Of a stretch of 64,000 nucleotides of DNA, positions 9,049-18,526 are shown one piece after another. The notes under the pieces are model-generated. The model was not told the origin of the DNA. It saw only the letters and a program-made list of their open reading frames with translations, and ran no database searches. Each line of letters begins with the position of its first letter. The first letter of the stretch is position 1. This stretch comes from Natronoflexus pectinivorans. Its GTDB lineage: Bacteria > Bacteroidota > Bacteroidia > Bacteroidales > Marinilabiliaceae. The DNA lies in contig NZ_SLWK01000004.1 in NCBI RefSeq assembly GCF_004345615.1, positions 1 through 64,000 on the forward strand, given 5' to 3'. Both the position numbers and the translations under genes were made by a program.

Positions 9049-9225
9049 ATGACACAAAAGAACACAATAGACGATGAAAGTCTACAACAAGGAAAGCGGT
9101 TTGATAAGGATTATTTTGATGAATTACTTGGAAGAATCAGAAAAATTCGAGCTAGTTAAAGAAGCTTGTACCAAAAAACTACAGACATATACATACTTTC
9201 GATTGGTTATGATAACTCAATCTAA
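9049..9225 (+). pseudogene. RhuM-family fragment with internal stop
   Basis: The frame from ATG 9049 reads into KRFDKDYFDELLGRIRKIRAS, then TAA at 9157-9159, then RSLYQKTTDIYILSIGYDNS before TAA 9223-9225. Read through the stop, this matches the RhuM-family core pattern (FDELLERIREIRASERRFYQK-type), with the stop replacing the conserved Glu codon. Both ends of the roughly 330-residue family are missing. RhuM genes often travel with restriction-modification or other island genes; none is seen nearby. Confidence 0.7.
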
Positions 9226-9229
9226 TAAA

Positions 9230-9266
9230 AAAGAGCACAAAGATTAATTGAATCTTTGTGCTCTTT
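9230..9266. terminator. Strong bidirectional hairpin terminator
   Basis: A perfect 16-bp stem (9230-9245 with 9251-9266) encloses a 5-base loop; A-rich sequence lies on the left and GTGTTTTATT on the right. It can end transcription of the racemase/RhuM side and, on the other strand, of htpG. Confidence 0.75.
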
Positions 9267-9318
9267 GTGTTTTATTAAGCTGCTTATATTGTCAGCAAGA
9301 TGCATTTAATTCCATAAT

Positions 9319-9420
9319 CTCACCCCTCTGACTCCCTTTCGGCAGAGTGATACTCTGAAACTTCGGTGTGAGCTCAATCGAACACTCACTCCGAAGTCTC
9401 AAGTCGAAGCCTAAAGGGGC
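9319..9420 (-). repeat. Dispersed intergenic repeat, inverted partial copy
   Basis: On the minus strand this stretch resembles the copy at 18527-18670. Shared pieces include CTTCGGTGTGAGCTCA, TCGAACACTCA and flanking CCCCTTTAG/GGGGTGAGA blocks in the same order. It is more diverged than the three copies at 18527, 27651 and 29966, and it lacks a clear end. It lies in a 619-bp region between the racemase gene and htpG that otherwise holds only the RhuM fragment and a terminator. Confidence 0.6.
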
Positions 9421-9503
9421 GAATCAAAATCCTTCAACATCAAAATATTTACTTACTGACAAACATCTAATGTTCTAAAATATAACTTTCTAACAATCTA
9501 TTT

Positions 9504-11555
9504 TTATATCAACTCAATGCTTCTCTTAACAAACTTATTCAAAGCCTCACCTTTCAACATGTTATTTGAAAGCAGAGCCAAATCAATCAGTTGAGAAACC
9601 AGCTTGTTCCCTGAGGCATAATCTTTAAGCAATTCGCTCTTTTTGTTGTTTTGCTCACCGATTTTCTTCTCAACATCATCCATTTCCTCCTTTTCGGCTT
9701 GTGGAATTTCCTCGTCCTTTTTATCCTTTTTGGCGGCTTCCAACTCCGATTTACGACTATTGAGCGAAGTAACCCTGCTGTTGATGGTTTTTAGTTTTTC
9801 ACCTAGTTGCTCATCCACATCGCCGGCAATTTTTGTAACCAAAGGATGATTTCCATTCACCACCAAATTGTAACTATCCGGCATTTCACCATAAAACATT
9901 CCACCACCCTGTAGCGCACTCATCTCTTTCATGCGGCGCATAAACTCCTGCTGTGTAATCATTACCGGGGTGTCGGTTTCTCCCATAGCCTCAAATGAAA
10001 CCATGAAATGCGATTTTGCAACCTGTGGCACCTGTGATGAAAACACCGAAGTAAGATTTTCTTTCTGCTCTGCACTCAATTTCATTTCGTGCTGCTCGTC
10101 TTTCGGAATCAGCTTGTCAACAACATCGCTGTCAACCCTGACAAAACGTGTTTTTTCAAATTTCTGCTCAATATGATTTACAAAATGACTGTCGAAATGT
10201 CCATCCATCAACAATACATCATAACCTTTGGCTTTGGCAGCTTCAATAAAAGTATACTGGTCATCTTTATTGGTGCTGTACAAATAAACCAACTGGTCAT
10301 CTTTATCGGTTTGGTTGGTTTTAACAATCTCTTTGTACTCTTCGAAGGTAAAATATTTGCCTTCGGTGTTTTTGAGTAAGGCAAATTTCACTGCACGATC
10401 GTAAAACTTCTCATCAGTGAGCATTCCATATTCGATGAAAAGCTTCAGGTCGTCCCACTTTTCTTCAAAAATCTTACGGTCGGATTTAAAAATTTCCTCC
10501 AATCTGTCGGCTACCTTTTTTGTAATGTGGCTTGAAATCTTCTTAACATTCCCATCGCTTTGCAGATACGAACGGGAAACATTCAAAGGAATATCCGGTG
10601 AATCAAGCACACCATGCAAAAGTGTCAAAAACTCAGGTACAATGCCTTCAACCGAATCGGTAACATACACCTGGTTGCAGTATAATTGTATTTTGTTTTT
10701 CTGAATTTCAATGTTGCTCTTAATTTTTGGGAAGTAAAGAACACCTGTCAGGTTAAAAGGATAGTCCACATTCAGGTGAATGTTGAACAACGGGTCGTCC
10801 GACATGGGATATAAATCCCTGTAAAACTTTTGATAATCTTCATCCGTTAAATCGGCAGGTTTGCGAGTCCACAGCGGATTGGTTTCATTTACAACATTGT
10901 CTTCATCCGTTTCAACCTCTTTGCCATCTTTCCATTCGGTCTTTTTACCAAAAGCAATCTCCACCGGCAGGAATCGACAATATTTCTTCAGCAGTTTGCT
11001 GATTTCATTTTTATCGACAAAGTTCTTGTTTTCATCGTCGATATAAAGAATAATATCGGTGCCTCTCTCCTCTTTTTTAGCATCTTCGATGGTAAACTCG
11101 GTGCTACCGTCGCAGCTCCATTTCACCGGCTGAGCATCGTCCCTAAATGAACGGGTAATGATTTCAACCTTTTTAGATACCATAAAAGAGCTGTAAAACC
11201 CTAAACCAAAGTGCCCGATAATGGCATTGGCATCTTTCTTATATTTCTCAAGAAAATCGTTGGCACCGGAAAAAGCCAATTGATTGATGTACTTTTCAAT
11301 CTCTTCGGCAGTCATACCAACACCGCGGTCGCTGATGGTGATGGTGTTCTTTTTTGTATCAATACTTACACGAATCGTGGTATCCCCAAGTTCTCCCTTA
11401 AATTCTCCCACGCTGGCAAAAGTTTTCAACTTTTGCGTGGCATCCACTGCGTTGGAAATCAACTCACGTAGAAAAATTTCATGGTCAGAATAAAGATACT
11501 TCTTAATGATGGGGAAAATGTTTTCCGTACTTACACCAATGTTTCCCTTTTGCAT
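9504..11555 (-). CDS. htpG: Chaperone protein HtpG (Hsp90)
   Basis: This is a 683-residue bacterial Hsp90, an ATP-driven dimeric chaperone in the cytoplasm. GHKL ATPase motifs are visible: ELISNAVDA (residues about 31-39), DRGVGM (81-86) and GHFGLGFYS (about 113-121). The middle domain includes NVSRSYLQ (about 323-330) with the catalytic Arg, and the C-terminal dimerisation domain follows a charged stretch rich in Lys/Asp/Glu at about 600-640. The length is typical for Bacteroidota HtpG. It is transcribed alone, with a perfect palindrome 38 bp upstream. Confidence 0.97.
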   Translation of the reverse strand: MQKGNIGVSTENIFPIIKKYLYSDHEIFLRELISNAVDATQKLKTFASVGEFKGELGDTTIRVSIDTKKNTITISDRGVGMTAEEIEKYINQLAFSGANDFLEKYKKDANAIIGHFGLGFYSSFMVSKKVEIITRSFRDDAQPVKWSCDGSTEFTIEDAKKEERGTDIILYIDDENKNFVDKNEISKLLKKYCRFLPVEIAFGKKTEWKDGKEVETDEDNVVNETNPLWTRKPADLTDEDYQKFYRDLYPMSDDPLFNIHLNVDYPFNLTGVLYFPKIKSNIEIQKNKIQLYCNQVYVTDSVEGIVPEFLTLLHGVLDSPDIPLNVSRSYLQSDGNVKKISSHITKKVADRLEEIFKSDRKIFEEKWDDLKLFIEYGMLTDEKFYDRAVKFALLKNTEGKYFTFEEYKEIVKTNQTDKDDQLVYLYSTNKDDQYTFIEAAKAKGYDVLLMDGHFDSHFVNHIEQKFEKTRFVRVDSDVVDKLIPKDEQHEMKLSAEQKENLTSVFSSQVPQVAKSHFMVSFEAMGETDTPVMITQQEFMRRMKEMSALQGGGMFYGEMPDSYNLVVNGNHPLVTKIAGDVDEQLGEKLKTINSRVTSLNSRKSELEAAKKDKKDEEIPQAEKEEMDDVEKKIGEQNNKKSELLKDYASGNKLVSQLIDLALLSNNMLKGEALNKFVKRSIELI

Positions 11556-11592
11556 AATATTTATGTTTTGAATTATTTAAAAAATACTTGAA

Positions 11593-11618
11593 TAAAATGA
11601 GACGTACGTCTCATTTTA
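11593..11618. terminator. 26-bp perfect palindrome between DUF4249 gene and htpG
   Basis: The sequence is symmetric about 11605/11606, with core GAGACGTACGTCTC flanked by AAAAT/ATTTT. On the minus strand it is followed by TTTTATT, so it can act as a terminator for the DUF4249 gene. Its position 38 bp upstream of htpG and its perfect symmetry also allow a repressor operator for htpG. Confidence 0.5.
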
Positions 11619-11708
11619 ACGCGCAGGCAATAGTTCAAAGCGTATGCCAAAGGCAGCAATATGACAAATGGACAGACTGGCGGTTATAATGTCAGTTACA
11701 ATTCACAA

Positions 11709-12812
11709 CTAATCTAAATCTATGACATCGTATAAACTTGTTTGCGTGAACTTCTCAACATCATACTCAACAGTCACAACCGTTCCCGATGCAGAGCCCA
11801 ACACCCCTAACCCATTTTCCACATTGGAGTAAATCGATACTTTTTCGGTAAAAAGAAAATCTTCCGCCTCATTTCTGCGTGCCAAGGAGAGTAGAAACTT
11901 ATAATAGTTTTCATCGTATCTGTAAACCAACAAATCAAATTTTGAGCCTTCATTATTATATAATCTGGAGGAAACAATATCGATATTTATGGTTAAAGCC
12001 TCATTTCTGAAATGTTCATTAGAAAAATACTGCTTCAGCCCGAGTTCCTCATAGTCAAAATAACTTAGCCAATAGCTTTTCATTCCGCTGTTCCATGAAC
12101 TCTTTAAAAAGGTATTCCTTTTATCATTGGTTGCAATCTCAATCATTTGAGGGAATAGACCCAAGGTATCAGCTTCAGGAAAAACACAATCATTGTAATA
12201 ATAATCGTATTCAGAGTTATAAAGCTCTTCACACTCAGGTGTTCCATATTCAATCAAATATCTGTAGCCCATGGCGGAAATTGCAAGGAAATACAACTCA
12301 CCCGGTTCTACTTCTGTCTTAATCTCCATGTTAAAACGATTGGTTAGACCACAACCCGAACAGCCGCGTTCAGGTACGTTGTAGCGATAGGTGGTTACGA
12401 TTTCATTTAGTTCCGGAGTCTTAGGAATAGTTGTTTCACCCCATGCCATTCCAATTTTATCCACATGAGCTTCTATTCGATATGTTGAACCAGCTTTTGG
12501 GTATACATTATCCATAGCATAATAACCATAACCTGTATGGTTCAGCGTGCCAATATAAATAGAGTTTTCAAATAATTCTACTTCGGCATTTTCAATTGCG
12601 GTATTCAACAATAGTTCGTCAATACCTGCACTTTTATGCAGATGAACCTTTATTATGCTATCAGGCTCTAATAAGCCATTTAAAACAATCTTTGATGGTT
12701 GACTCTTAATCTTAAAATCTGTCACGGTGTCTTCACAGCTGCTTACAAAAACAACAAAAAGCAACAAAAAGATTATATAGACTATATATTTGAAAGGATG
12801 ATTCATTTCCAT
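11709..12812 (-). CDS. DUF4249 lipoprotein partner of TonB receptor
   Basis: This is a 367-residue predicted lipoprotein. A hydrophobic segment ends in the lipobox VSSC with the lipidated Cys at about residue 26, followed by Glu-Asp. The remainder is beta-rich and fits the DUF4249 family, whose genes almost always follow a TonB-dependent receptor with a carboxypeptidase-like N-terminus; this one starts 37 bp after such a receptor. A cluster CSGCG at about 155-159 is a notable Cys pair. The ligand is unknown. The protein is likely surface-exposed or at the outer membrane, assisting the receptor. Confidence 0.85.
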   Translation of the reverse strand: MEMNHPFKYIVYIIFLLLFVVFVSSCEDTVTDFKIKSQPSKIVLNGLLEPDSIIKVHLHKSAGIDELLLNTAIENAEVELFENSIYIGTLNHTGYGYYAMDNVYPKAGSTYRIEAHVDKIGMAWGETTIPKTPELNEIVTTYRYNVPERGCSGCGLTNRFNMEIKTEVEPGELYFLAISAMGYRYLIEYGTPECEELYNSEYDYYYNDCVFPEADTLGLFPQMIEIATNDKRNTFLKSSWNSGMKSYWLSYFDYEELGLKQYFSNEHFRNEALTINIDIVSSRLYNNEGSKFDLLVYRYDENYYKFLLSLARRNEAEDFLFTEKVSIYSNVENGLGVLGSASGTVVTVEYDVEKFTQTSLYDVIDLD

Positions 12813-12849
12813 AATTTTTTAATTATTGATTGTCGACAATACGTTTAGA

Positions 12850-15324
12850 CTAAAACTTAATACTCCATCTCACATAGGGAATAAATGAAAAAAGGCTCAA
12901 CTGTTTAAGTCTTGTAGACTCAACACCGGTATTCCAATCGTACGATTTTGACGTGTAAATCATAAACGGATTTTTACGTCCATAGGCATTATAAACACCA
13001 AGACTCCAGGTTCTGTGGGTTCGTTCTCGTTGTTTATGGAAGTTAAAGCCAACGTCCAGGCGATGATAACCCGGCATGCGATAATTGTTTCTGGTTTGAA
13101 AATGCTCAATTTCCTCTATTCTTAGAATTGATGATTCCCGTATGTATCCATAATGGTCATATTGCGATTGATTAGCATTTGTCGCAAGTCCAGGCTCGGG
13201 GAAATAACCGGTTTGAGAATTATACTTTTCATCTTCGAGCGTAAAAGGATAACCGGTGCGATAAGTCCACACTGCACCAAAATCTCTCCTTTCGTTTATT
13301 TTATATGTTGCTGCAATGGCAATATCGTGTCTTGAGTCGTAACTATAAGGAAACTTATTCCCAAAACTTATCTCCTCAAACTGTCTGTTCGACCACGACA
13401 GAGTATATCCAAGCCACCCGGTCAGTTTTCCGGAGTTTTTCTGAGCAAAAAACTCAACTCCGTAGCTCTCTCCCGTACCGGTTGTCACCAGTTCTTCCCA
13501 ATCTCCGCGGTTCAAGTCGAAAAAACCCGCGCCTTCCTGATAATCAATCAACCTGTCCATCCATTTATAATAACCCTCCACCGAGAACTCATATTGATTA
13601 TTTAAGGCGTAGGTTAGGCCTAATGAAACCTGGTCTGAAACCTGAGGCTTAATCTTCTTCGTGGATGGGACCCACAAGTCGGTAGGCAATCCCATGGAAG
13701 AGTTGGCAAGCAAATGCAAATATTGCTGCATTCTGGCATAAGAAGCTTTTAATGATAAATTCTTACTCAACAAAAAACGGCTTGAAAGACGTGGTTCCAA
13801 AGAAGCGTAAGCTTTATTTTGGACATTAAATATTGAAAAATGCAGACCTGCATTAATTTTTAACCAATGATTAATTGACCAGTCATCTTCGGCATATGCA
13901 ATAAACTCATAAGCAGGAATATTTCGATTGCCAAATACCGTATCGGTTGGATTTACTGCATCATTATATTGCTCCCTAAAAACAGTAACTCCAGGCGAAA
14001 ACTGATGTAAGGTGCTTTGAAATCCAAATCGCACATAGTGGTCGTTGTTTGGGATGTAGTCGAAATCGGCTTTTAAACCAAAATCCCTGATTTGTGAATA
14101 ATACTCAAAGAAGTAGTCTTCTTTGTCAGGTGCATTTGTACTACCGGAACTGTATTTATAGTCATTATAAATCTGGAACTTATAATTACTTACAGTAGCC
14201 GTAAAATTGGCAAAAAGTTCCTGATTAATGAAGTAATTCCAACGGAATGCTACAGTAGTATTTCCCCAGTTTAAACCAATTTTATCATTATACTGATATG
14301 AATAATGATTTTCTCCATCAAACCAGTTGCTTTTATATTTGTCGCGTGCAAAAAACTTATCCTTTCCAGTATAAATGCTGAAATATAATCGGTGCTTATC
14401 GTTTATGATGTGATTTACTTTTCCATTAAAATCATGCAGAAAATAACCTATCCAAATATTCTCATCATCGTTTTCTTTGTTATACATCATTTGAAACGGG
14501 TATGTCAGCAAATCAAAATACGAACGGCGACCTGATACCATAAAAGAAGTTCTGTCCTTAATAATAGGACCTTCAAGCGTAACGCTTGAAGAGAGAATCC
14601 CAATGGATGCCTCTCCTTTAAACTCCTTATTATTCCCTTCCTTCATTCTCACATCCAAAACAGAAGATAACCGTCCGCCATAACGTGCAGGAAAACCACC
14701 TTTTGTTAAGGTGACATTTCGAATTGCGTCGGAATTAAAAACAGAAATAAACCCAAAAAGATGACTGACGTTATAAACAGGTACACCATCCAGAAGAATC
14801 AAATTCTGATCAGGACCTCCTCCCCTCACATAAAATCCACTGGCTCCCTCTGTGCCTCCCTGTACACCAGGCATCAACTGAAGTGTTTTTATGATATCTT
14901 TTTCGCCAATTAAAACCGGTAATATATCAGTGGTAGATGGCGACAGGTTAATGGTTCCCATCTGTGTGCTTTGCACCGACTGCAGAGGAGAATTCCCCGT
15001 TACTACAACTTCGTCCAACTCAACCGTAGGTGTTAACATAAAATTAACAACAGTATCTCTTCTTAACCATATATTCTTTTCGATGGACTGGTAGCCGGTA
15101 AAGGACGCAATTAATCTAATAGAATCAGAAGGAAACTTTACACTATAGAAACCATAAAGGTTTGAGACTGTTCCGGTGAGAGTGTTTACATCATAAACAT
15201 TTGCAGAAATGAGAGGTTCGCCGGTTTGAGAATCAGATATTGTGCCGCTTACGGTAATTACCTGAGAACTTACAACAGCAGTAACACACAACATCCATGT
15301 TGCACAAAGCAGTTTTTTAATCAT
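12850..15324 (-). CDS. TonB-dependent outer-membrane receptor
   Basis: This is an 824-residue outer-membrane transporter. It has a signal peptide at 1-20, a carboxypeptidase-D-regulatory-like domain at about 22-105 (VSGTISDSQTGEPLISANV), a plug domain at about 115-230 (VRGGGPDQNLILLDGVPVYN) and a 22-strand-type barrel ending in Phe. It forms an operon with the downstream DUF4249 lipoprotein. These pairs are distinct from SusCD, and their substrates, possibly iron-binding or other compounds, are largely unknown. No anti-sigma/ECF pair is adjacent. A nested palindrome lies 97-143 bp upstream of the start. Confidence 0.92.
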   Translation of the reverse strand: MIKKLLCATWMLCVTAVVSSQVITVSGTISDSQTGEPLISANVYDVNTLTGTVSNLYGFYSVKFPSDSIRLIASFTGYQSIEKNIWLRRDTVVNFMLTPTVELDEVVVTGNSPLQSVQSTQMGTINLSPSTTDILPVLIGEKDIIKTLQLMPGVQGGTEGASGFYVRGGGPDQNLILLDGVPVYNVSHLFGFISVFNSDAIRNVTLTKGGFPARYGGRLSSVLDVRMKEGNNKEFKGEASIGILSSSVTLEGPIIKDRTSFMVSGRRSYFDLLTYPFQMMYNKENDDENIWIGYFLHDFNGKVNHIINDKHRLYFSIYTGKDKFFARDKYKSNWFDGENHYSYQYNDKIGLNWGNTTVAFRWNYFINQELFANFTATVSNYKFQIYNDYKYSSGSTNAPDKEDYFFEYYSQIRDFGLKADFDYIPNNDHYVRFGFQSTLHQFSPGVTVFREQYNDAVNPTDTVFGNRNIPAYEFIAYAEDDWSINHWLKINAGLHFSIFNVQNKAYASLEPRLSSRFLLSKNLSLKASYARMQQYLHLLANSSMGLPTDLWVPSTKKIKPQVSDQVSLGLTYALNNQYEFSVEGYYKWMDRLIDYQEGAGFFDLNRGDWEELVTTGTGESYGVEFFAQKNSGKLTGWLGYTLSWSNRQFEEISFGNKFPYSYDSRHDIAIAATYKINERRDFGAVWTYRTGYPFTLEDEKYNSQTGYFPEPGLATNANQSQYDHYGYIRESSILRIEEIEHFQTRNNYRMPGYHRLDVGFNFHKQRERTHRTWSLGVYNAYGRKNPFMIYTSKSYDWNTGVESTRLKQLSLFSFIPYVRWSIKF

Positions 15325-15681
15325 ACTTAGGTCAGAGTTATTTAATTAACAATAAATATTATTAAACAATAAATCGTTAGACTTTCAGATATTAGATTTA
15401 AGATACAAGCAAAATTCTTATTATCAGACAATTAGATCCCACCTGTACAGGTTTATATATCTGATAATTAGGCAAATAAAAAAGATTAACGAACTATTAA
15501 TTTAAAAGGCATGCAAATATAAATAATTAATAAATATGTGGATTCATATCAATGTAATTTTTCTGTTACTAGATTCATTATTAAATAATAATCTTACGGT
15601 TTTCAGCCAAATCTGATCGAATTAAATAATTACTAAACAAACACATCGCTAAAAATGTAGCACCTCGAATAATTGCACAAA
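15325..15681. other. AT-rich intergenic region with nested palindrome
   Basis: No gene is supported here. The region holds a nested inverted repeat: outer arms TTATCAGA (15421-15428) and TCTGATAA (15460-15467) surround the 12-bp perfect palindrome ACCTGTACAGGT (15441-15452). A sequence CGTTAGACTTTCAGATATTAG near 15373 resembles the TTAGA-rich repeats found elsewhere in the window. The palindrome lies upstream of the TonB receptor and may be an operator. Confidence 0.45.
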
Positions 15682-15713
15682 AAAACGAGTTGTCTTATCA
15701 AACAACTCGTTTT
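15682..15713. terminator. Hairpin terminator of the DUF4395 gene
   Basis: Stem AAAACGAGTTGT (15682-15693) pairs with ACAACTCGTTTT (15702-15713) around an 8-base loop. It lies 25 bp beyond the stop of the minus-strand DUF4395 gene, with T-rich sequence on both strands. Confidence 0.75.
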
Positions 15714-15737
15714 ATATATCCCTCCCTGTACCTCTGT

Positions 15738-16229
15738 TTATAATTCCATCTGTTTAAAGTAACTCCCTTCTTGTGGTTTTCCACCAGGTGTCATACCACA
15801 CAGCCTCAAAAGATGGGGATAAACATAACAGGCTGTACAAAAACCTATTGAAGCCTCCAGAAATGCAAAAAAGGTAAGCACACCTCCAACAACTAATGCA
15901 GCAGTCGTTAAATTAAAAGCAGTAAGTAATAAAATTACCATGGTAAATACCCAGCCAATGCGTGCCGCAAAAAATTTAGGACCGGCATTTTCCTCCTCCT
16001 TCTTAAATGGCAGCGCTTTTACAATAAACTTTGCCAGCCATGCAATAGGACTATACTCAGATTTGTCAAAGCCTCTGAATGCAAAATCCACGGTTAAAAA
16101 GAATACAATGTAATAATTCTGGGTGTACAAATAGAGCAACATTAAAAGAGTTGTAATTACTGCACTCATTCTTGGAACCCATTTGTTAATCATCTTTTTC
16201 GATACGGGGCATAAAGTTTCAATCTTCAT
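15738..16229 (-). CDS. DUF4395 integral membrane protein
   Basis: This is a 163-residue protein with about four hydrophobic helices (residues about 22-50 and 90-140). It carries the family-typical Cys-rich segment GFCTACYVYP (about 128-137) and an N-terminal CPVS. DUF4395 proteins are often linked to thioredoxin or sulfur-transfer genes, which suggests redox or sulfur function, but none is adjacent. It is a single-gene unit with its own terminator downstream and a promoter-like element upstream. Confidence 0.8.
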   Translation of the reverse strand: MKIETLCPVSKKMINKWVPRMSAVITTLLMLLYLYTQNYYIVFFLTVDFAFRGFDKSEYSPIAWLAKFIVKALPFKKEEENAGPKFFAARIGWVFTMVILLLTAFNLTTAALVVGGVLTFFAFLEASIGFCTACYVYPHLLRLCGMTPGGKPQEGSYFKQMEL

Positions 16230-16260
16230 ATCTTATTTCGTATTTAGTTTTTTATATATG

Positions 16261-16268
16261 CAAATATA
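16261..16268 (-). promoter_or_regulatory. Promoter -7 element for the DUF4395 gene
   Basis: On the minus strand the bases read TATATTTG, matching TAnnTTTG, 32 bp upstream of the start codon. No clear TTG is seen 19 bp further upstream. Confidence 0.4.
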
Positions 16269-16444
16269 TACTTTTTTATTTATCTGGATATGGTTTTCGT
16301 AACAAATCAAACACATGACATATGTCATCCTCTTTAATAATAACATATTTAACGTCTTATGGTTTGTTAAAAAAAAGTTAAAGTACCATGCGGAATTCAA
16401 ACAGAGTCGCTATTTTTGAATATTCAAATAATATATATACTGCC

Positions 16445-18487
16445 ATGCGTAAAATCTTACTACTTTTAATAACAGTCATAAATATGACCAATTGCAAACA
16501 GTCATCTCAGGATGAAACAATACAGAAATCGGTAATTCCATCCGAAGTTATAGAATCAACCATCAGTGCAATAATCAAAAAACATCCGGATACGGATGTT
16601 GAAAGATTAACTCGTGGAGTTAATCACACCGCCTCTTTGTGGTGGCCGGCAGACGGCGACAATAATGAGTTCAAGACCTGGTGTAAGGAACATTTTATTC
16701 CTACCGATAAAGAGCGAAAAGCCTTTTTCAACTCAGTGAGTACTCATATTGAAACCCTTTACGGCCATTTTAATCAAATTGCCCTGGGACTACAACGACC
16801 AATCCACGTTGATTTAGGAGAGATCCTACCAATTGATGCAGCATTTGGTGCATATAGTGCAGGTGCACATTTACAAAACGACCTGTTTGACAATAAAATA
16901 GCATTTAACATCACCTTAAATTTTCCTTACTATTCTTTACAAGAAAAAGAAGAGTACGGAAAATCATGGGACAGGCTGAACTGGGCCTATGCAAGACTGG
17001 GAGACCTTTTCACTTCTCGAACACCTGCTTCAATTATACAGAACTATTCAAGGGTTAGTACTGATTCGGAAATGTATATCAGTCAATACAACATTCAGGC
17101 CGGTAAACTTTTAACCGAAGAAAACAAAACCATTTTTCCTGAGGATATGGTTTTACTTTCTCACTGGAATTTACGGGATGAATTAAAGGCCAACTATCCG
17201 CTTGGTGATGAAGGCTTGGAAAAGCAAAAGATGATATACGAAGTGATGAAACATATAATCAGGCAAACCATTCCTGAACAGGTCATTAATAATCCTGAAT
17301 ACAAGTGGGCACCCTACTCTAATAAGTTATTCAAAAACCAGGAAGAGGTTGAGGCTATCCCCGAACCGGATATGAGGTACCAACAAATCATCAATAACTT
17401 CCAGGCATTAAAAGCCATGGATGCATATTCTCCTCTCGACACCTATATACGAAGAAACTTTGAAGGAAGTATGGAAATTGCTCAACCTGAAGTTGAAGAA
17501 CTTTTTATTGAATTCCTCAGCTCTGATGTATTAAAGGAAGTTGGAAATTTAATCTCAAACAGGCTTGGACGTCCTCTGCAACCCTTTGATATATGGTACG
17601 ATGGTTTTAAAGCCAGAGGAGCCATTGGTGAAGATGAATTAAGTGCAGTAACCCGAAGGCTATATCCCGATGCCGTAGCTTTTGAAAACGATATCGCAAA
17701 CTTACTGGTAAAACTTGGCTACAAAAGGGAAAGAGCAAACTACTTAGCAGAAAAAATAAGCGTAGATGCAGCGCGGGGCTCAGGTCACGCATGGGGAGCG
17801 GCCATACGTGGACAAAACTCATACCTGCGTACACGCATACCAACTGATGGCATGGATTACAAAGGGTACAACATTGCCATGCATGAACTGGGGCATAATG
17901 TGGAGCAAACCATATCTCTTTACGATGTAGATTATTATATGCTAAACGGCGTTCCAAATACCGCATTCACAGAAGCTTTGGCATTTATGTATCAAAAACG
18001 TGATCTTGATTTGCTTGGTATGCCTTCAACCGATCCGCTTGAAGAAGCTCTGCAAACATTGGATCTGATATGGGCATCTTATGAGATTATGGGTGTGTCG
18101 CTTCTTGACATGCGAGTTTGGAAGTGGCTATACGAAAACCCGACTGCAACGGCAACACAATTAAAAGAAGCAGTCATTACGCTTGCCACAGATATTTGGA
18201 ATGATTTTTACGCTCCGGTTTATGGTATCAAAGACCAGCCAATTTTGGCCATTTACAGCCATATGATCAGCTACCCGCTTTATCTTTCAGCGTATGCTTA
18301 TGGTAACATCATTGAGTTTCAGTTGGAAGAATATATCCAAAACAGATCATTCGCTGATGAAACAGACAGAATGTTTATGCTTGGTCGTTTAACACCCAAC
18401 CATTGGATGCGTCAGGCAGTTGGGGCTGATATAGATATTCAGCCAATGCTTAACGCCGGAAGAGAAGCGCTAAAACTGTTCAATTAA
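16445..18487 (+). CDS. Large HExxH zinc metallopeptidase, probable lipoprotein
   Basis: This is a 680-residue predicted gluzincin-type peptidase. The start at 16445 was chosen over 16388 because it gives a signal segment ending in MTNC, with Cys at residue 17 as a probable lipidation site. The zinc motif HELGH is at 480-484 (AMHELGHNVEQT), and a downstream Glu in TEALAFMYQKRD (about 509) could be the third ligand. The helical layout and length resemble M3/thimet-like or M2-like peptidases, but it does not match a family I know well. It probably digests peptides in the periplasm or at the surface. It is transcribed alone and followed by a strong terminator. Confidence 0.75.
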   Translation: MRKILLLLITVINMTNCKQSSQDETIQKSVIPSEVIESTISAIIKKHPDTDVERLTRGVNHTASLWWPADGDNNEFKTWCKEHFIPTDKERKAFFNSVSTHIETLYGHFNQIALGLQRPIHVDLGEILPIDAAFGAYSAGAHLQNDLFDNKIAFNITLNFPYYSLQEKEEYGKSWDRLNWAYARLGDLFTSRTPASIIQNYSRVSTDSEMYISQYNIQAGKLLTEENKTIFPEDMVLLSHWNLRDELKANYPLGDEGLEKQKMIYEVMKHIIRQTIPEQVINNPEYKWAPYSNKLFKNQEEVEAIPEPDMRYQQIINNFQALKAMDAYSPLDTYIRRNFEGSMEIAQPEVEELFIEFLSSDVLKEVGNLISNRLGRPLQPFDIWYDGFKARGAIGEDELSAVTRRLYPDAVAFENDIANLLVKLGYKRERANYLAEKISVDAARGSGHAWGAAIRGQNSYLRTRIPTDGMDYKGYNIAMHELGHNVEQTISLYDVDYYMLNGVPNTAFTEALAFMYQKRDLDLLGMPSTDPLEEALQTLDLIWASYEIMGVSLLDMRVWKWLYENPTATATQLKEAVITLATDIWNDFYAPVYGIKDQPILAIYSHMISYPLYLSAYAYGNIIEFQLEEYIQNRSFADETDRMFMLGRLTPNHWMRQAVGADIDIQPMLNAGREALKLFN

Positions 18488-18526
18488 TTATCAAACTAAT
18501 ATAAAAGCACATAAAATCCCTGGTGT

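Noticed and set aside
13305-13652. 115-codon plus-strand open frame within the TonB receptor gene
   Set aside because: It is antisense to a well-supported receptor barrel and has no recognisable protein features.
17607-17966. 119-codon minus-strand frame inside the metallopeptidase gene
   Set aside because: It overlaps the HELGH region of a convincing gene and is rich in Cys/His/Leu by antisense composition.
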